A stretch of DNA of 64,000 bases from Aquitalea aquatilis. GTDB lineage: Bacteria > Pseudomonadota > Gammaproteobacteria > Burkholderiales > Chromobacteriaceae. Numbering within the stretch: position 1 is the first letter of the stretch; every line of letters begins with the position of its first letter. Under the pieces are notes generated by a model. It saw nothing but the letters and a program-made list of their open reading frames with translations, was not told the DNA's origin and did not search any database. A program made the translations under genes and the position numbers. Below are positions 15,444 through 23,305 of this stretch, one piece after another. The stretch lies in NCBI RefSeq assembly GCF_005155025.1, contig NZ_CP039731.1, positions 2,852,001 to 2,916,000 on the forward strand, read 5' to 3'.

Positions 15444-16625
15444 ATGAATAAGTCATTTGACGTCATCGTACTGGGAGCCGGGGCTGCCGGCATGATGTGT
15501 GCTGCTGTCGCCGGCCAGAATGGACGGCAGGTTCTGCTGCTGGATCATGCCCAAAAGCTGGCGGAGAAAATCCGTATCTCTGGCGGTGGGCGCTGCAACT
15601 TCACCAATAATGCGGCCCGGCCCGATTGCTATCTGTCAGAAAATGCCCATTTCTGCCGCTCTGCGCTGGCACAGTTTGGCCCGCGTGATTTTCTGGTAAT
15701 GGTGGAAACACACGGTATTGCCTACCACGAGAAAAAGCTGGGTCAGCTATTTTGTGATGACTCCAGCCAGCAAATCATCGACATGCTGGATGCCGAGTGC
15801 CGTCAGGGCGGGGTGGAGCGTCACATGGGTGTCACCGTGACGGCGGTGAGCGCAGGGATGACTGGTGGCTTTGTGCTGGATACCTCGCTGGGCTGCTTTG
15901 AAGCGCGTTCACTGGTGGTGGCTACCGGTGGTTTATCCATCCCGCAGATTGGTGCTTCGCCACTGGGCTATCGCATTGCCGAGCAGTTCGGCTTGCCGGT
16001 AACCAGCCTGAGCCCGGCCTTGGTGCCGCTGACTTTTCATGTGGAAGATGCCGAAGCCTTTGCTCCCCTGGCCGGGGTGTCGCTGGATGTGGAAGTGCGT
16101 GCTGGCAAGGGCCGCTTCCGTGAGCAGGTGCTGTTTACCCATAAGGGGCTCTCAGGTCCGGTCATCTTGCAGATTTCCTCGTATTGGGAACCCGGCATGG
16201 ATGTGGTGATCAACCTGTTGCCCGATTGCGATGGACTGGCTTTTCTGGAGGAGCGGCAGGGTAGCGAGCAGCTGCTCAGCAATGCGTTAGCGGAGTTGGG
16301 CTGGCCCAAGCGCTTTGCCGAGGCCTGGCTGGCGCGGCAGGGCTGCCATGTACGGCTGAAAGAGCTGACACCCAAGAAGCGCGTGCAACTGGCCGAGCAG
16401 CTACACCACTGGCGCATCAAGCCTAACGGCACCCAGGGTTACAAGAAGGCAGAAGTCACGCGCGGTGGCGTATCGACCAAGGCTCTGTCCTCCAAGACCA
16501 TGGAGGCGCGCGCGGTTCCTGGTTTGTATTTTATCGGCGAGGTGGTGGATGTCACCGGCTGGCTGGGGGGATATAACTTTCAGTGGGCGTGGTCATCCGG
16601 CTATGTGGCGGGTAAAAACTGCTAG
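15444..16625 (+). CDS. FAD/NAD(P)-binding flavoprotein, HI0933/YhiN family
   Basis: 393 residues. The N-terminus VIVLGAGAAGMMCAAVAG is a dinucleotide-binding motif for FAD; RISGGGRCNFTNN (about residues 45-57) and the C-terminal GLYFIGEVVDVTGWLGGYNFQWAWSSG are hallmarks of the HI0933/YhiN (BaiN-like) family. Members are FAD-dependent oxidoreductases of largely unknown substrate, some linked to bile-acid reduction or modified-nucleoside metabolism. It is divergent from sodB. Confidence 0.85.
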   Translation: MNKSFDVIVLGAGAAGMMCAAVAGQNGRQVLLLDHAQKLAEKIRISGGGRCNFTNNAARPDCYLSENAHFCRSALAQFGPRDFLVMVETHGIAYHEKKLGQLFCDDSSQQIIDMLDAECRQGGVERHMGVTVTAVSAGMTGGFVLDTSLGCFEARSLVVATGGLSIPQIGASPLGYRIAEQFGLPVTSLSPALVPLTFHVEDAEAFAPLAGVSLDVEVRAGKGRFREQVLFTHKGLSGPVILQISSYWEPGMDVVINLLPDCDGLAFLEERQGSEQLLSNALAELGWPKRFAEAWLARQGCHVRLKELTPKKRVQLAEQLHHWRIKPNGTQGYKKAEVTRGGVSTKALSSKTMEARAVPGLYFIGEVVDVTGWLGGYNFQWAWSSGYVAGKNC

Positions 16626-16628
16626 AAT
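16623..16628 (+). promoter_or_regulatory. Candidate extended -10 for dnaB
   Basis: TG-C-TAGAAT overlaps the stop codon of the preceding flavoprotein gene. No clear -35 is present. It would start transcription near 16635, about 43 bases before dnaB. Confidence 0.3.
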
Positions 16629-16677
16629 TGCCACCTGATTCCCTGCTGTTGCCTGTAGCACATTTCATTGAGTCTCC

Positions 16678-18087
16678 ATGACCGAACAGTACGAAAATTT
16701 TGACGGCGCCATGGCGTCCTTGCGCACCCCGCCGCACTCCACTGAAGCAGAGCAGTCGGTGCTGGGTGGCCTGATGCTGGACAACAGCGCTTTCGACAAG
16801 ATTGCCGATGTGGTATCAGAGGCCGATTTTTATCGCCATGACCACAAACTGATTTTCAAGCACATTGCCCGCCTGATCGAGCTGGGCCGCCCGGCCGACG
16901 TGGTGACGGTGTCCGAAGTGCTGGACAAGAATGCCGAGCTGGCTGACATCGGTGGCCTGTCCTACCTGGCCACGCTGGCGCAGAATACGCCATCCGCCGC
17001 CAATATCCGCCGCTATGCCGAAATCGTGCGTGAGCGCTCCATCATGCGCCAGCTGGCAGTGGTTGGGGCGGAGATCGCCGAGTCGGCCTATGCACCGCTG
17101 GGGCGCGATGCGGCCCAACTGCTGGACGAGGCCGAGGGCAAGGTGTTCCAGATTGCCGAATCGACGGCCAAGTCCAAGCAGGGCTTTCTGGAAATGCCCG
17201 GCCTGTTGAAGGAAGTGGTCGAGCGTATCGACATGCTGTACAGCCGTGATAATCCGGACGAAGTGACCGGCATTCCCACCGGCTTTATCGATCTGGATGC
17301 CAAAACATCCGGCCTGCAGCCGGGAGACCTGGTGATTGTGGCTGGTCGTCCGTCCATGGGTAAAACCGCCTTCTCCATGAATATCGCCGAGCATGTGGCG
17401 GTGGAGTACAAGGCACCCGTGGCCGTGTTCTCCATGGAAATGGGCGGGGCACAGCTGGTGATGCGTATGCTGGGCTCGGTGGGCCGGCTGGATCAGCATG
17501 TGTTGCGTACCGGCAAGCTGGGCGACGAAGACTGGCAAAAGCTCACCTACGCTATCGGCAAGCTATCCGAGGCACCGATGTATATCGACGAAACGCCGGC
17601 ATTGACCGCACTGGAGCTGCGCGCGCGGGCGCGGCGTCTGGCCCGCCAGCATGGCGGCAAGCTGGGCCTGATCGTGATCGACTATTTGCAGCTGATGTCG
17701 GGTTCTGGCCGTGGCGACAACCGTACGGCGGAGTTGGGTGAAATTTCGCGTGGACTGAAAGGCCTGGCCAAAGAGTTGCAAGTACCGGTGATTGCCCTGT
17801 CGCAGCTGTCGCGTGCGGTGGAACAGCGCCCCAACAAGCGACCGATGATGTCCGACTTGCGTGAATCCGGTGCCATTGAGCAGGATGCCGACATCATCAT
17901 CTTCATGTATCGCGAAGAATACTACAGCCCGGAAAATGCCGAGGTAAAAGGCATGGCCGAGGCGATTATTGGTAAGCATCGTAACGGCCCCACCGGTGCC
18001 GTGCGGCTGGCCTTTGTCGGCAAGCATGCAAAGTTTGAAAACGCGGCCACGCTGGGCATCAGTGGCTGGGCCGATAGTGATGGTTAA
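16678..18087 (+). CDS. dnaB: Replicative DNA helicase DnaB
   Basis: 469 residues. An N-terminal DnaB domain (about 20-125, HSTEAEQSVLGGLMLDN) is joined by a linker to a RecA-like ATPase with Walker A GRPSMGKT (Lys229), Walker B LIVIDYLQLM, and the C-terminal SQLSRAVEQRPNKRP and SGAIEQDADIIIFMYR arginine-finger region. The hexamer unwinds the fork on the lagging strand. There is no intein. It is separated by 52 bases from the upstream flavoprotein gene. Confidence 0.96.
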   Translation: MTEQYENFDGAMASLRTPPHSTEAEQSVLGGLMLDNSAFDKIADVVSEADFYRHDHKLIFKHIARLIELGRPADVVTVSEVLDKNAELADIGGLSYLATLAQNTPSAANIRRYAEIVRERSIMRQLAVVGAEIAESAYAPLGRDAAQLLDEAEGKVFQIAESTAKSKQGFLEMPGLLKEVVERIDMLYSRDNPDEVTGIPTGFIDLDAKTSGLQPGDLVIVAGRPSMGKTAFSMNIAEHVAVEYKAPVAVFSMEMGGAQLVMRMLGSVGRLDQHVLRTGKLGDEDWQKLTYAIGKLSEAPMYIDETPALTALELRARARRLARQHGGKLGLIVIDYLQLMSGSGRGDNRTAELGEISRGLKGLAKELQVPVIALSQLSRAVEQRPNKRPMMSDLRESGAIEQDADIIIFMYREEYYSPENAEVKGMAEAIIGKHRNGPTGAVRLAFVGKHAKFENAATLGISGWADSDG

Positions 18088-18147
18088 GCTGTGAGGTGGC
18101 AGTGCGCTGTGTAGGCAGCGGTCTGCCCAACCTTGGAAAGGAAACGC

Positions 18148-18456
18148 ATGAGTTTTTTCGACAAGCATGTTTTTGTCTGCTGCAATCAGCGGGCTGCCGG
18201 CGAGGATTGTTGCAATAATCACGGCTCCAGTGAGTTGCTGTCGTATATGAAAGACAAGGTAAAGGCGCTGGGCCTGGCGGGTGACGGCAAGATTCGTGTC
18301 AACAAGGCGGGCTGCCTGGGGCGCTGTGATCAGGGGCCGGTCATGGTGGTTTATCCGCAAGAGACTTGGTACACCTTTGTCGATCGAGAGGATATTGACG
18401 AAATCGTCGATGAACACATGGTGGCTGGCCGCATTGTGGAAAGGCTGAAAGTCTGA
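18148..18456 (+). CDS. [2Fe-2S] ferredoxin, thioredoxin-like fold
   Basis: 102 residues from ATG 18148, preceded by GGAAAGGAAA. Cysteines at 11/12, 21/22, 56 and 60 (KAGCLGRCDQGP) match the C-x(9-11)-C...C-x3-C ligand pattern of thioredoxin-like ferredoxins, as in the shethna/NuoE-like family. It is an electron carrier with no partner evident here. Its stop codon shares one base with the start of the downstream hydrolase gene, so the two are coupled. Confidence 0.85.
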   Translation: MSFFDKHVFVCCNQRAAGEDCCNNHGSSELLSYMKDKVKALGLAGDGKIRVNKAGCLGRCDQGPVMVVYPQETWYTFVDREDIDEIVDEHMVAGRIVERLKV

Positions 18457-19064
18457 TGCTGAAGGCGCAAAACAAGCTTGTCATCGCCGGACCTGCCGGT
18501 GCGCTGGAAACCATCGTGGTATCGCCACCGGGGCTGGCCAGTGGTATCGCCGTGATCTGCCATCCCAACCCACTGCAAGGCGGGACCAATACCAACAAAG
18601 TGGTGCAGACGGCCGCCAAGGCGCTATCCCAATTGGGGTATGTCTGCTATTGCCCCAATCTGCGTGGTGTCGGGGCAAGTGAAGGCCTGCATGATCACGG
18701 CCTGGGTGAGGTGGATGATGTGCTGGCGGTGGTGGCCCATGCCCGTAGCGAGCAGGGTGATCTGCCGCTGGCATTGGCCGGTTTCTCGTTTGGTGGTTTT
18801 GTGGCAGCCCGTACCCGGGCGGTGATTGAAGCTGACAAATTGCTGCTGATGGGCGTGGCAGTGGGCAAGTATGAAATCCCCACGCCAGCGGTACCAAACG
18901 ACACCTTGGTGATTCACGGTGAAGAGGACGAAGTCATTCCGCTGTCAGCCGTACTTGACTGGGCCAGGCCGCAGGATTTGCCGGTGCTGGTTTTCCCGGG
19001 TGCAGGGCATTTCTTCCACGGCAAGTTGATCAAGTTGGCGCAGATGATTCAGCGTTGCTGGTGA
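18456..19064 (+). CDS. Alpha/beta hydrolase
   Basis: 202 residues. Oxyanion-hole HPNPLQGG, the nucleophile elbow GFSFGGF (Ser near residue 110), and late Asp (HGEEDEVI) and His (GAGHFFHGK) supply the triad. It belongs to the small cytoplasmic YqiA/CocE-like group found in most proteobacteria, whose substrates are not known. It is translated with the upstream ferredoxin and followed by a strong terminator. Confidence 0.8.
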   Translation: MLKAQNKLVIAGPAGALETIVVSPPGLASGIAVICHPNPLQGGTNTNKVVQTAAKALSQLGYVCYCPNLRGVGASEGLHDHGLGEVDDVLAVVAHARSEQGDLPLALAGFSFGGFVAARTRAVIEADKLLLMGVAVGKYEIPTPAVPNDTLVIHGEEDEVIPLSAVLDWARPQDLPVLVFPGAGHFFHGKLIKLAQMIQRCW

Positions 19065-19086
19065 GTGGGAGTTCAGATAGAAACAG

Positions 19087-19114
19087 GGCCAGTCACAGGA
19101 CTGGCCGTTTTTTT
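19087..19114 (+). terminator. Terminator after alpha/beta hydrolase
   Basis: GGCCAGT-CACAGG-ACTGGCC hairpin followed by GT7. Confidence 0.88.
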
Positions 19115-19122
19115 GCCTGCGC

Positions 19123-19533
19123 TCAGCGATGCAATTCGCCGGCAGCTTCTGGCTGGTAGGTTACTTCCAGTACGGTCAGCCTGGTCTGACCGGCCAGTGT
19201 GGGCCAGTCTATGCTTTGGCCTTCAGCCAGTCCCAGCAGGGCTGCGCCGATGGGGGCCAGGATGGATACGTGGCCGGCGGTACCATCGGCCTGATTGGGA
19301 TAAACCAGGGTCAGCAGTTTTTCTTCACCGCTTTGCTCAATCCGTACCCGTGCCGTGCTGTTCATGGTAATGATGCCGGCCGGGATGTTTTCCGGTTCTA
19401 CCACTTCTGCGCGTTCCAGTTCTGCTTCCAGAGCCGCCAAGGTTGTCTTGTCCTGTGCGGGAAGTCGCTCCATCCAGGCGGCCAGCCTTTCATAGTCCAG
19501 GCTGGAAACGATAATGGCCGGTTGGGTTGGCAT
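19123..19533 (-). CDS. rnk: Rnk-type regulator, GreA/GreB C-terminal domain
   Basis: 136 residues: a short N-terminal helical region (SSLDYERLAAWMERL, LAALEAELERAEVV) and a C-terminal GreA/GreB-like FKBP fold (TARVRIEQSGEEKLLTLVYPNQAD, GAALLGLAEGQSIDW). It lacks the long coiled coil needed for transcript cleavage, as in Rnk. Rnk binds RNA polymerase near the secondary channel and affects nucleoside diphosphate kinase levels. A terminator sits just before its ribosome site AAGGAG, so its promoter must be inside or beyond that hairpin or it depends on flagellin read-through. Confidence 0.82.
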   Translation of the reverse strand: MPTQPAIIVSSLDYERLAAWMERLPAQDKTTLAALEAELERAEVVEPENIPAGIITMNSTARVRIEQSGEEKLLTLVYPNQADGTAGHVSILAPIGAALLGLAEGQSIDWPTLAGQTRLTVLEVTYQPEAAGELHR

Positions 19534-19555
19534 GGTTTTACTCCTTGTTGATCAA

Positions 19556-19590
19556 TAAAAAGCACAGGATAGCGGGCGCTATCCTGTGCG
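19556..19590 (-). terminator. Terminator downstream of flagellin
   Basis: On the minus strand a 12-13-base stem (GCACAGGATAGC / GCTATCCTGTGC) is followed by TTTTTATT. It lies between the flagellin gene and rnk, 22 bases before the rnk start. Confidence 0.85.
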
Positions 19591-19659
19591 GGCCGGTGCG
19601 TACTGTTGCCGGTTGTTTACTGAAACTTGGAGTGCCGCGGTGCGATAAAGTTGCCAGAG

Positions 19660-20514
19660 TTAGCCGAGCAGGCTGAGTGCGCTGCGCTGGGAGATATTGG
19701 CCTGGCCCTGAATCGCCATGGCCGCTTGGCCGAGTATCTGTTGCTGTACCAACTGTGCGGCCGCTGCGGCGTAATCGGTATCGCTGATGCGACTGTTGGC
19801 GGCTTGCGCATTCAGCGATGAGTTCTGCAGATTATTGATGGCAGCGGAGAACTGGTTACTGCTGGCCCCGAGCTGGGTGCGCGAGCTGCTGATGGTGTTC
19901 AGATCGGTCTGGATATTGCCTTGAGCCGCCAGTGCGCTGGCCGGGCTGGAAAGGTCGATGGTGCCGGTGGCATTCAAATTGGCATTGTAGCTGTGAAGAC
20001 CACCACTTGAGGGGCTGGCACTCAGGTTGCTGGTATTTACACTGATCTGGTTGCTACTGTCGCCGTTGGGGCCTGTCTGGAATTGCAGCGCGTTATTACT
20101 GCTCAGCAAGGCGCTGCCGTTGTATTGGGTGTTCTGGATGATGGCCGAATTGCTTTGTGTCAGCTGGTCGGCTTGCTGTTGCAAGGATTGTCGGTTGCTG
20201 CTGCTCAGTGCGGCATCGCCGGCCTGAATGGCCAGATCCTGCAGCTGCTGGCTATTGTCTTGTAGTTGACTTAGCGCACTGTCGGCGGTTTGAACCATGG
20301 AAATACCATCAAGCGCATTGCTGCTGGCTTGGTTGTCTCCACGCACTTGTGCTTCAAGTGATTGCGACAGGGCCGTATTGGCTGCATTGACCGCGGCACT
20401 GCTCAACTGGGTGCCGGATGCAAGCTGGGAAAGTGTCTGCTCGGTATTCTTGCGTGATTTGTCGAGCTGGGTTTGGGCGTTGAGTGCGCCGAGATTGCTA
20501 TTGATGTTCAGCAT
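19660..20514 (-). CDS. Orphan divergent flagellin
   Basis: 284 residues. The N-terminal D0/D1 region (NINSNLGALNAQTQLDKS, LDGISMVQTADSAL) and the C-terminal region (NSRISDTDYAAAAAQLVQQQILGQA, ISQRSALSLLG) are clear flagellin ends; the variable middle is short and Ser/Asn-rich. The highly conserved 'RINSAKDDAAG' motif is replaced by QLSSAAVNAANT, and the Arg residues of the 'LQRVRELAVQ' segment are Gln (LQQLQDLAIQ). No other filament, cap or chaperone genes are nearby. A sigma28-like promoter precedes it. Likely an accessory flagellin or specialised filament subunit. Confidence 0.85.
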   Translation of the reverse strand: MLNINSNLGALNAQTQLDKSRKNTEQTLSQLASGTQLSSAAVNAANTALSQSLEAQVRGDNQASSNALDGISMVQTADSALSQLQDNSQQLQDLAIQAGDAALSSSNRQSLQQQADQLTQSNSAIIQNTQYNGSALLSSNNALQFQTGPNGDSSNQISVNTSNLSASPSSGGLHSYNANLNATGTIDLSSPASALAAQGNIQTDLNTISSSRTQLGASSNQFSAAINNLQNSSLNAQAANSRISDTDYAAAAAQLVQQQILGQAAMAIQGQANISQRSALSLLG

Positions 20515-20561
20515 GGCTAATCCCGATGTAAGTGCTGTCAGATCATCGACTTACTATAGTG

Positions 20562-20588
20562 CTATCTGTTGATGATTACCAGTTTTTA
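20562..20588 (-). promoter_or_regulatory. Sigma28 (FliA)-like flagellin promoter
   Basis: On the minus strand: TAAA, 15-base spacer, ACAGATAG against the consensus TAAA-N15-GCCGATAA (all 4 of the -35, 5 of 8 of the -10). It lies about 50 bases before the flagellin start. Confidence 0.5.
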
Positions 20589-20591
20589 CAC

Positions 20592-20618
20592 GGAAAAACA
20601 CCCGCCAGTGGCGGGTGT
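20592..20618 (-). terminator. Terminator after map
   Basis: Minus-strand hairpin ACACCCGCC-ACT-GGCGGGTGT followed by TTTT, 26 bases beyond the map stop. Confidence 0.8.
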
Positions 20619-20643
20619 TCTGTGCGCAGTGAATGAGCAGGGA

Positions 20644-21441
20644 CTAGCGTGCGGCAGGTTTGGCCGGTGTGCCGGCTGACTGGGTCAGTATTTCATAGCC
20701 AGTTTCGGTCACCAGGATGGTGTGTTCCCATTGCGCGGACAGGCTGCGGTCTTTGGTGGCAACCGTCCAGCCGTCACCCATCATGCGCAGGTGGCGTTTG
20801 CCCTGGTTGATCATCGGTTCGATGGTGAAGATCATGCCGGCCTGCAACTCCAGGCCGGTACCGGGGCGGCCGTAGTGGAGAACCTGCGGCTCTTCGTGGA
20901 AGCGCTTGCCGATACCATGGCCGCAGAATTCCTGTACCACGCTATAGCCATTGGTTTCGGCGTATTGCTGTACGGCATAGCCGATATCACCCAGTGTGGC
21001 GCCTGGCTTGACCTTTTCAATACCGCGCCACATGCATTCATAGGTGATTTTGCACAGACGACGGGCATGTTCGCTGACTTCGCCAACAAAGAACATGCGG
21101 CTGGTGTCGCCGTGGTAGCCGTCCTTGATCACGGTGATGTCGATGTTCATGATGTCGCCGTTTTTGAGCGGCTTGTCATTGGGAATGCCATGGCATACCA
21201 CGCTGTTGATCGAGGTGCAGATGGATTTGGGGTAGGGGTTGTGGCCATCGGGTGCGTAGTTCAGCGGGGCCGGAATGCAGCCTTGCACATTGACCATGTA
21301 GTCATGGCATAGCTTATCGATGGCTTCGGTGGTTACGCCCGGTTTGACAAAGGGAGTGATGTAATCGAGTACTTCGGAGGCCAGCTTGCCGGCGATACGC
21401 ATTTTCTCGATATCGGCGGCTGTTTTCAGTTCAACGCTCAT
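20644..21441 (-). CDS. map: Methionine aminopeptidase type I
   Basis: 265 residues from the ATG at 21441 (MSVELKTAADIEKMR); a longer frame to 21483 is unlikely. The pita-bread fold metal ligands appear in order: NIDITVIKDGYHGDTSRMF (two Asp), GHGIGKRFHEEPQ (His), TIEPMI (Glu) and WEHTILVTE (Glu). It removes the initiator methionine from nascent proteins. The C-terminal extension (TQSAGTPAKPAAR) is slightly long. It is monocistronic here, not beside rpsB as in many bacteria. Confidence 0.94.
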   Translation of the reverse strand: MSVELKTAADIEKMRIAGKLASEVLDYITPFVKPGVTTEAIDKLCHDYMVNVQGCIPAPLNYAPDGHNPYPKSICTSINSVVCHGIPNDKPLKNGDIMNIDITVIKDGYHGDTSRMFFVGEVSEHARRLCKITYECMWRGIEKVKPGATLGDIGYAVQQYAETNGYSVVQEFCGHGIGKRFHEEPQVLHYGRPGTGLELQAGMIFTIEPMINQGKRHLRMMGDGWTVATKDRSLSAQWEHTILVTETGYEILTQSAGTPAKPAAR

Positions 21442-21489
21442 TGTGGTGGTCTTGGTGTGTGCGGCAATGTTCCATTCTAGCAAATGATG

Positions 21490-21522
21490 AAAAAACGGGC
21501 ATCCTTGAGGATGCCCGTTTTA
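21490..21522 (-). terminator. Terminator after porin (bidirectional)
   Basis: AAAACGGGCAT-CCTTGAGG-ATGCCCGTTTT symmetrical hairpin. On the minus strand it follows the porin stop codon and is T-rich on its 3' side. Confidence 0.85.
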
Positions 21523-21548
21523 CAGTTTGTTGCTAAGCGGTGTGCAGC

Positions 21549-22697
21549 TTAGAACGCAACTTTCAGACCAACACCGAAGGCTTGCGGGTCGTTGCCTGCA
21601 GCGAGGGTACCGGTGGTGCCTGATACCGAGGTGTAAACGGCATTGTTGGCAAAGTTGGCAGCTTGCTTGGCTTTGTTGGTGATCTTGGTGTAGTAGCCGA
21701 ACACTTTGGTGGACTTGGACAGGTTGTAGTCAGCACCCAGGGCCCACTGATGCGCCTTGTAGTCGTCTTCAGTGCCAGCAGCAGCACCCTTCAGGCGACC
21801 CAGCGAGCTGTATTCCAGTTTCAGCGTAGCAGCACCAATATCTTGACCAACCGACAGGGTCCAGTCGTCTTGTTTCAGGGTGGTGCCGCCAGTGGTGGCA
21901 TCGAAGCGGCCAAATTCATAACCGGCACCTACGAAAGTACCCGATGCAAATTTGTAGCTGGTAGCCAATTTGTAGAAGTTGGTGTTCTTGCCGGAGTAAA
22001 GGGTCGCGCCCTTGTAATCGCCCTTGTCATTCTGGCGATCCCAGCCGGCAGCAACTTGCAGGCCGCCATTGGTGTAGTTGCCAGCCAGCGACAGACGAGT
22101 GGCGTCGGTCGAGCCATTGGTTGCAACGCTGTCCGTGCGGGTTTCATCAACGCCGTAGGATACGCCTAGTTGGAAGCCAGACCAGTTCGGCGAGAAGTAA
22201 TGAACAGAGTTGGTAAGGCGTGCTTCAGCACGGCTGTAAACACTGGAGGAACCGTTGTTTTCAGCAGTGGTATCGCCAAACAAGTTCAGGCCAATGTTGG
22301 TCAGGGTTTTGTACGCGCTGTCGTTTTGGCCTACCAGTACCTTACCGAAATTGGCGTTGTCCAACCCTACAAAGGAGTTACGGGTGGCAAAAGTTGCGCT
22401 CTGGTTTTTGTCGTTGGTGCCGCCTTGTTCGAAGTTACGCAGGCTGCTTTCGACTTGCCAGATGGCCTTGGTGCCATTGCCCAGATCTTCGCTGCCTTTG
22501 AAGCCGATGCGGGAGTTGTGGTCAACAACACGTGTACGGGATTTGTAATCAGAACTGGAGCCAGCGGTGGCGCCGGTGGCCTTGGTAGATTCGATGCCAC
22601 TGCTCAGGAAACCATAAATGGTTACATCTGCGTGGGCGGCGAAGGGAACGGCGAACAGGGTTGCAACCAGTGCGGCTAGGCTTTTCTTTTGCATCAT
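21549..22697 (-). CDS. Gram-negative general porin (beta-proteobacterial type)
   Basis: 382 residues with a signal peptide (MMQKKSLAALVATLFAVPFA then AHA before DVTIYG). Mature start DVTIYGFLSSGIE, the RIGFKGSEDLGNGTKAIWQVE segment, SRNSFVGL-like loop (RNSFVGLDNANFGKVLVGQ) and the C-terminal AFGVGLKVAF with terminal Phe are diagnostic for 16-strand trimeric porins of Neisseriales/Burkholderiales. It forms a passive diffusion channel in the outer membrane. The start could be either of two adjacent ATGs. It is monocistronic. Confidence 0.93.
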   Translation of the reverse strand: MMQKKSLAALVATLFAVPFAAHADVTIYGFLSSGIESTKATGATAGSSSDYKSRTRVVDHNSRIGFKGSEDLGNGTKAIWQVESSLRNFEQGGTNDKNQSATFATRNSFVGLDNANFGKVLVGQNDSAYKTLTNIGLNLFGDTTAENNGSSSVYSRAEARLTNSVHYFSPNWSGFQLGVSYGVDETRTDSVATNGSTDATRLSLAGNYTNGGLQVAAGWDRQNDKGDYKGATLYSGKNTNFYKLATSYKFASGTFVGAGYEFGRFDATTGGTTLKQDDWTLSVGQDIGAATLKLEYSSLGRLKGAAAGTEDDYKAHQWALGADYNLSKSTKVFGYYTKITNKAKQAANFANNAVYTSVSGTTGTLAAGNDPQAFGVGLKVAF

Positions 22698-22863
22698 CAG
22701 TGCTCCATCAGGGGTTTTATGTTCGTTATACGTACTGGTTGTGGCGAATCTCTATGTTTGAGCCGTCCAGCACCTCAGTACTGTCGAAGTTTAACCACAA
22801 AATGTGACGCGAATGTTGCAGAAAAGATGCAAAGCTCTGCTGGAAAAAAGCTAACTGTTGTTT

Positions 22864-23178
22864 TTATGCTAAAAACTTATTGGGATAAACCTCGTCGATT
22901 AGTGTGCGGCAATCGACAATTCTTAGGTCATTGTCTTTGGCAAAATCCATCAGGAACTGAAATACTTGCGGGTCGATCTTTTGCAGCTTTTTGTCCACGG
23001 CGACGCAGCGCACGCCTTCCAGCAGCATGGGGCGAACATAGGCGTGGTAGGACAGTTTCTGGTCGCCGCCAAAGGAGGCCAGAATGCCGGCCAGGCGCTC
23101 TGCCCAGTCGCTGGGGCGGAAAGTGCGGCCTTCGGAGGTAAGCCCCTGGATGACTACTTCATATGGATTGCAGATCAT
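22864..23178 (-). CDS. DUF3579 family protein
   Basis: 104 residues, cytoplasmic, with the family core RPSDWAERLAGIL, YHAYVRPMLLEGVRCVAVDKKL and FLMDFAKDNDLRIVDCRTL. This family is almost confined to beta-proteobacteria and has no established function. It stands alone between the porin and dinG. No signal peptide or catalytic motif is seen. Confidence 0.8.
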   Translation of the reverse strand: MICNPYEVVIQGLTSEGRTFRPSDWAERLAGILASFGGDQKLSYHAYVRPMLLEGVRCVAVDKKLQKIDPQVFQFLMDFAKDNDLRIVDCRTLIDEVYPNKFLA

Positions 23179-23305
23179 GGTGATGAACCGGAGTGTGCTT
23201 TTAAGGTGTGGTCTCTGTATTTATCTATAGCAAAGACAGTGTTGTTGTTTTGGACTGTCTTTGATGCAGGGCAATAGCGGGTTTACCCGCAATTTTACCC
23301 GAAAA

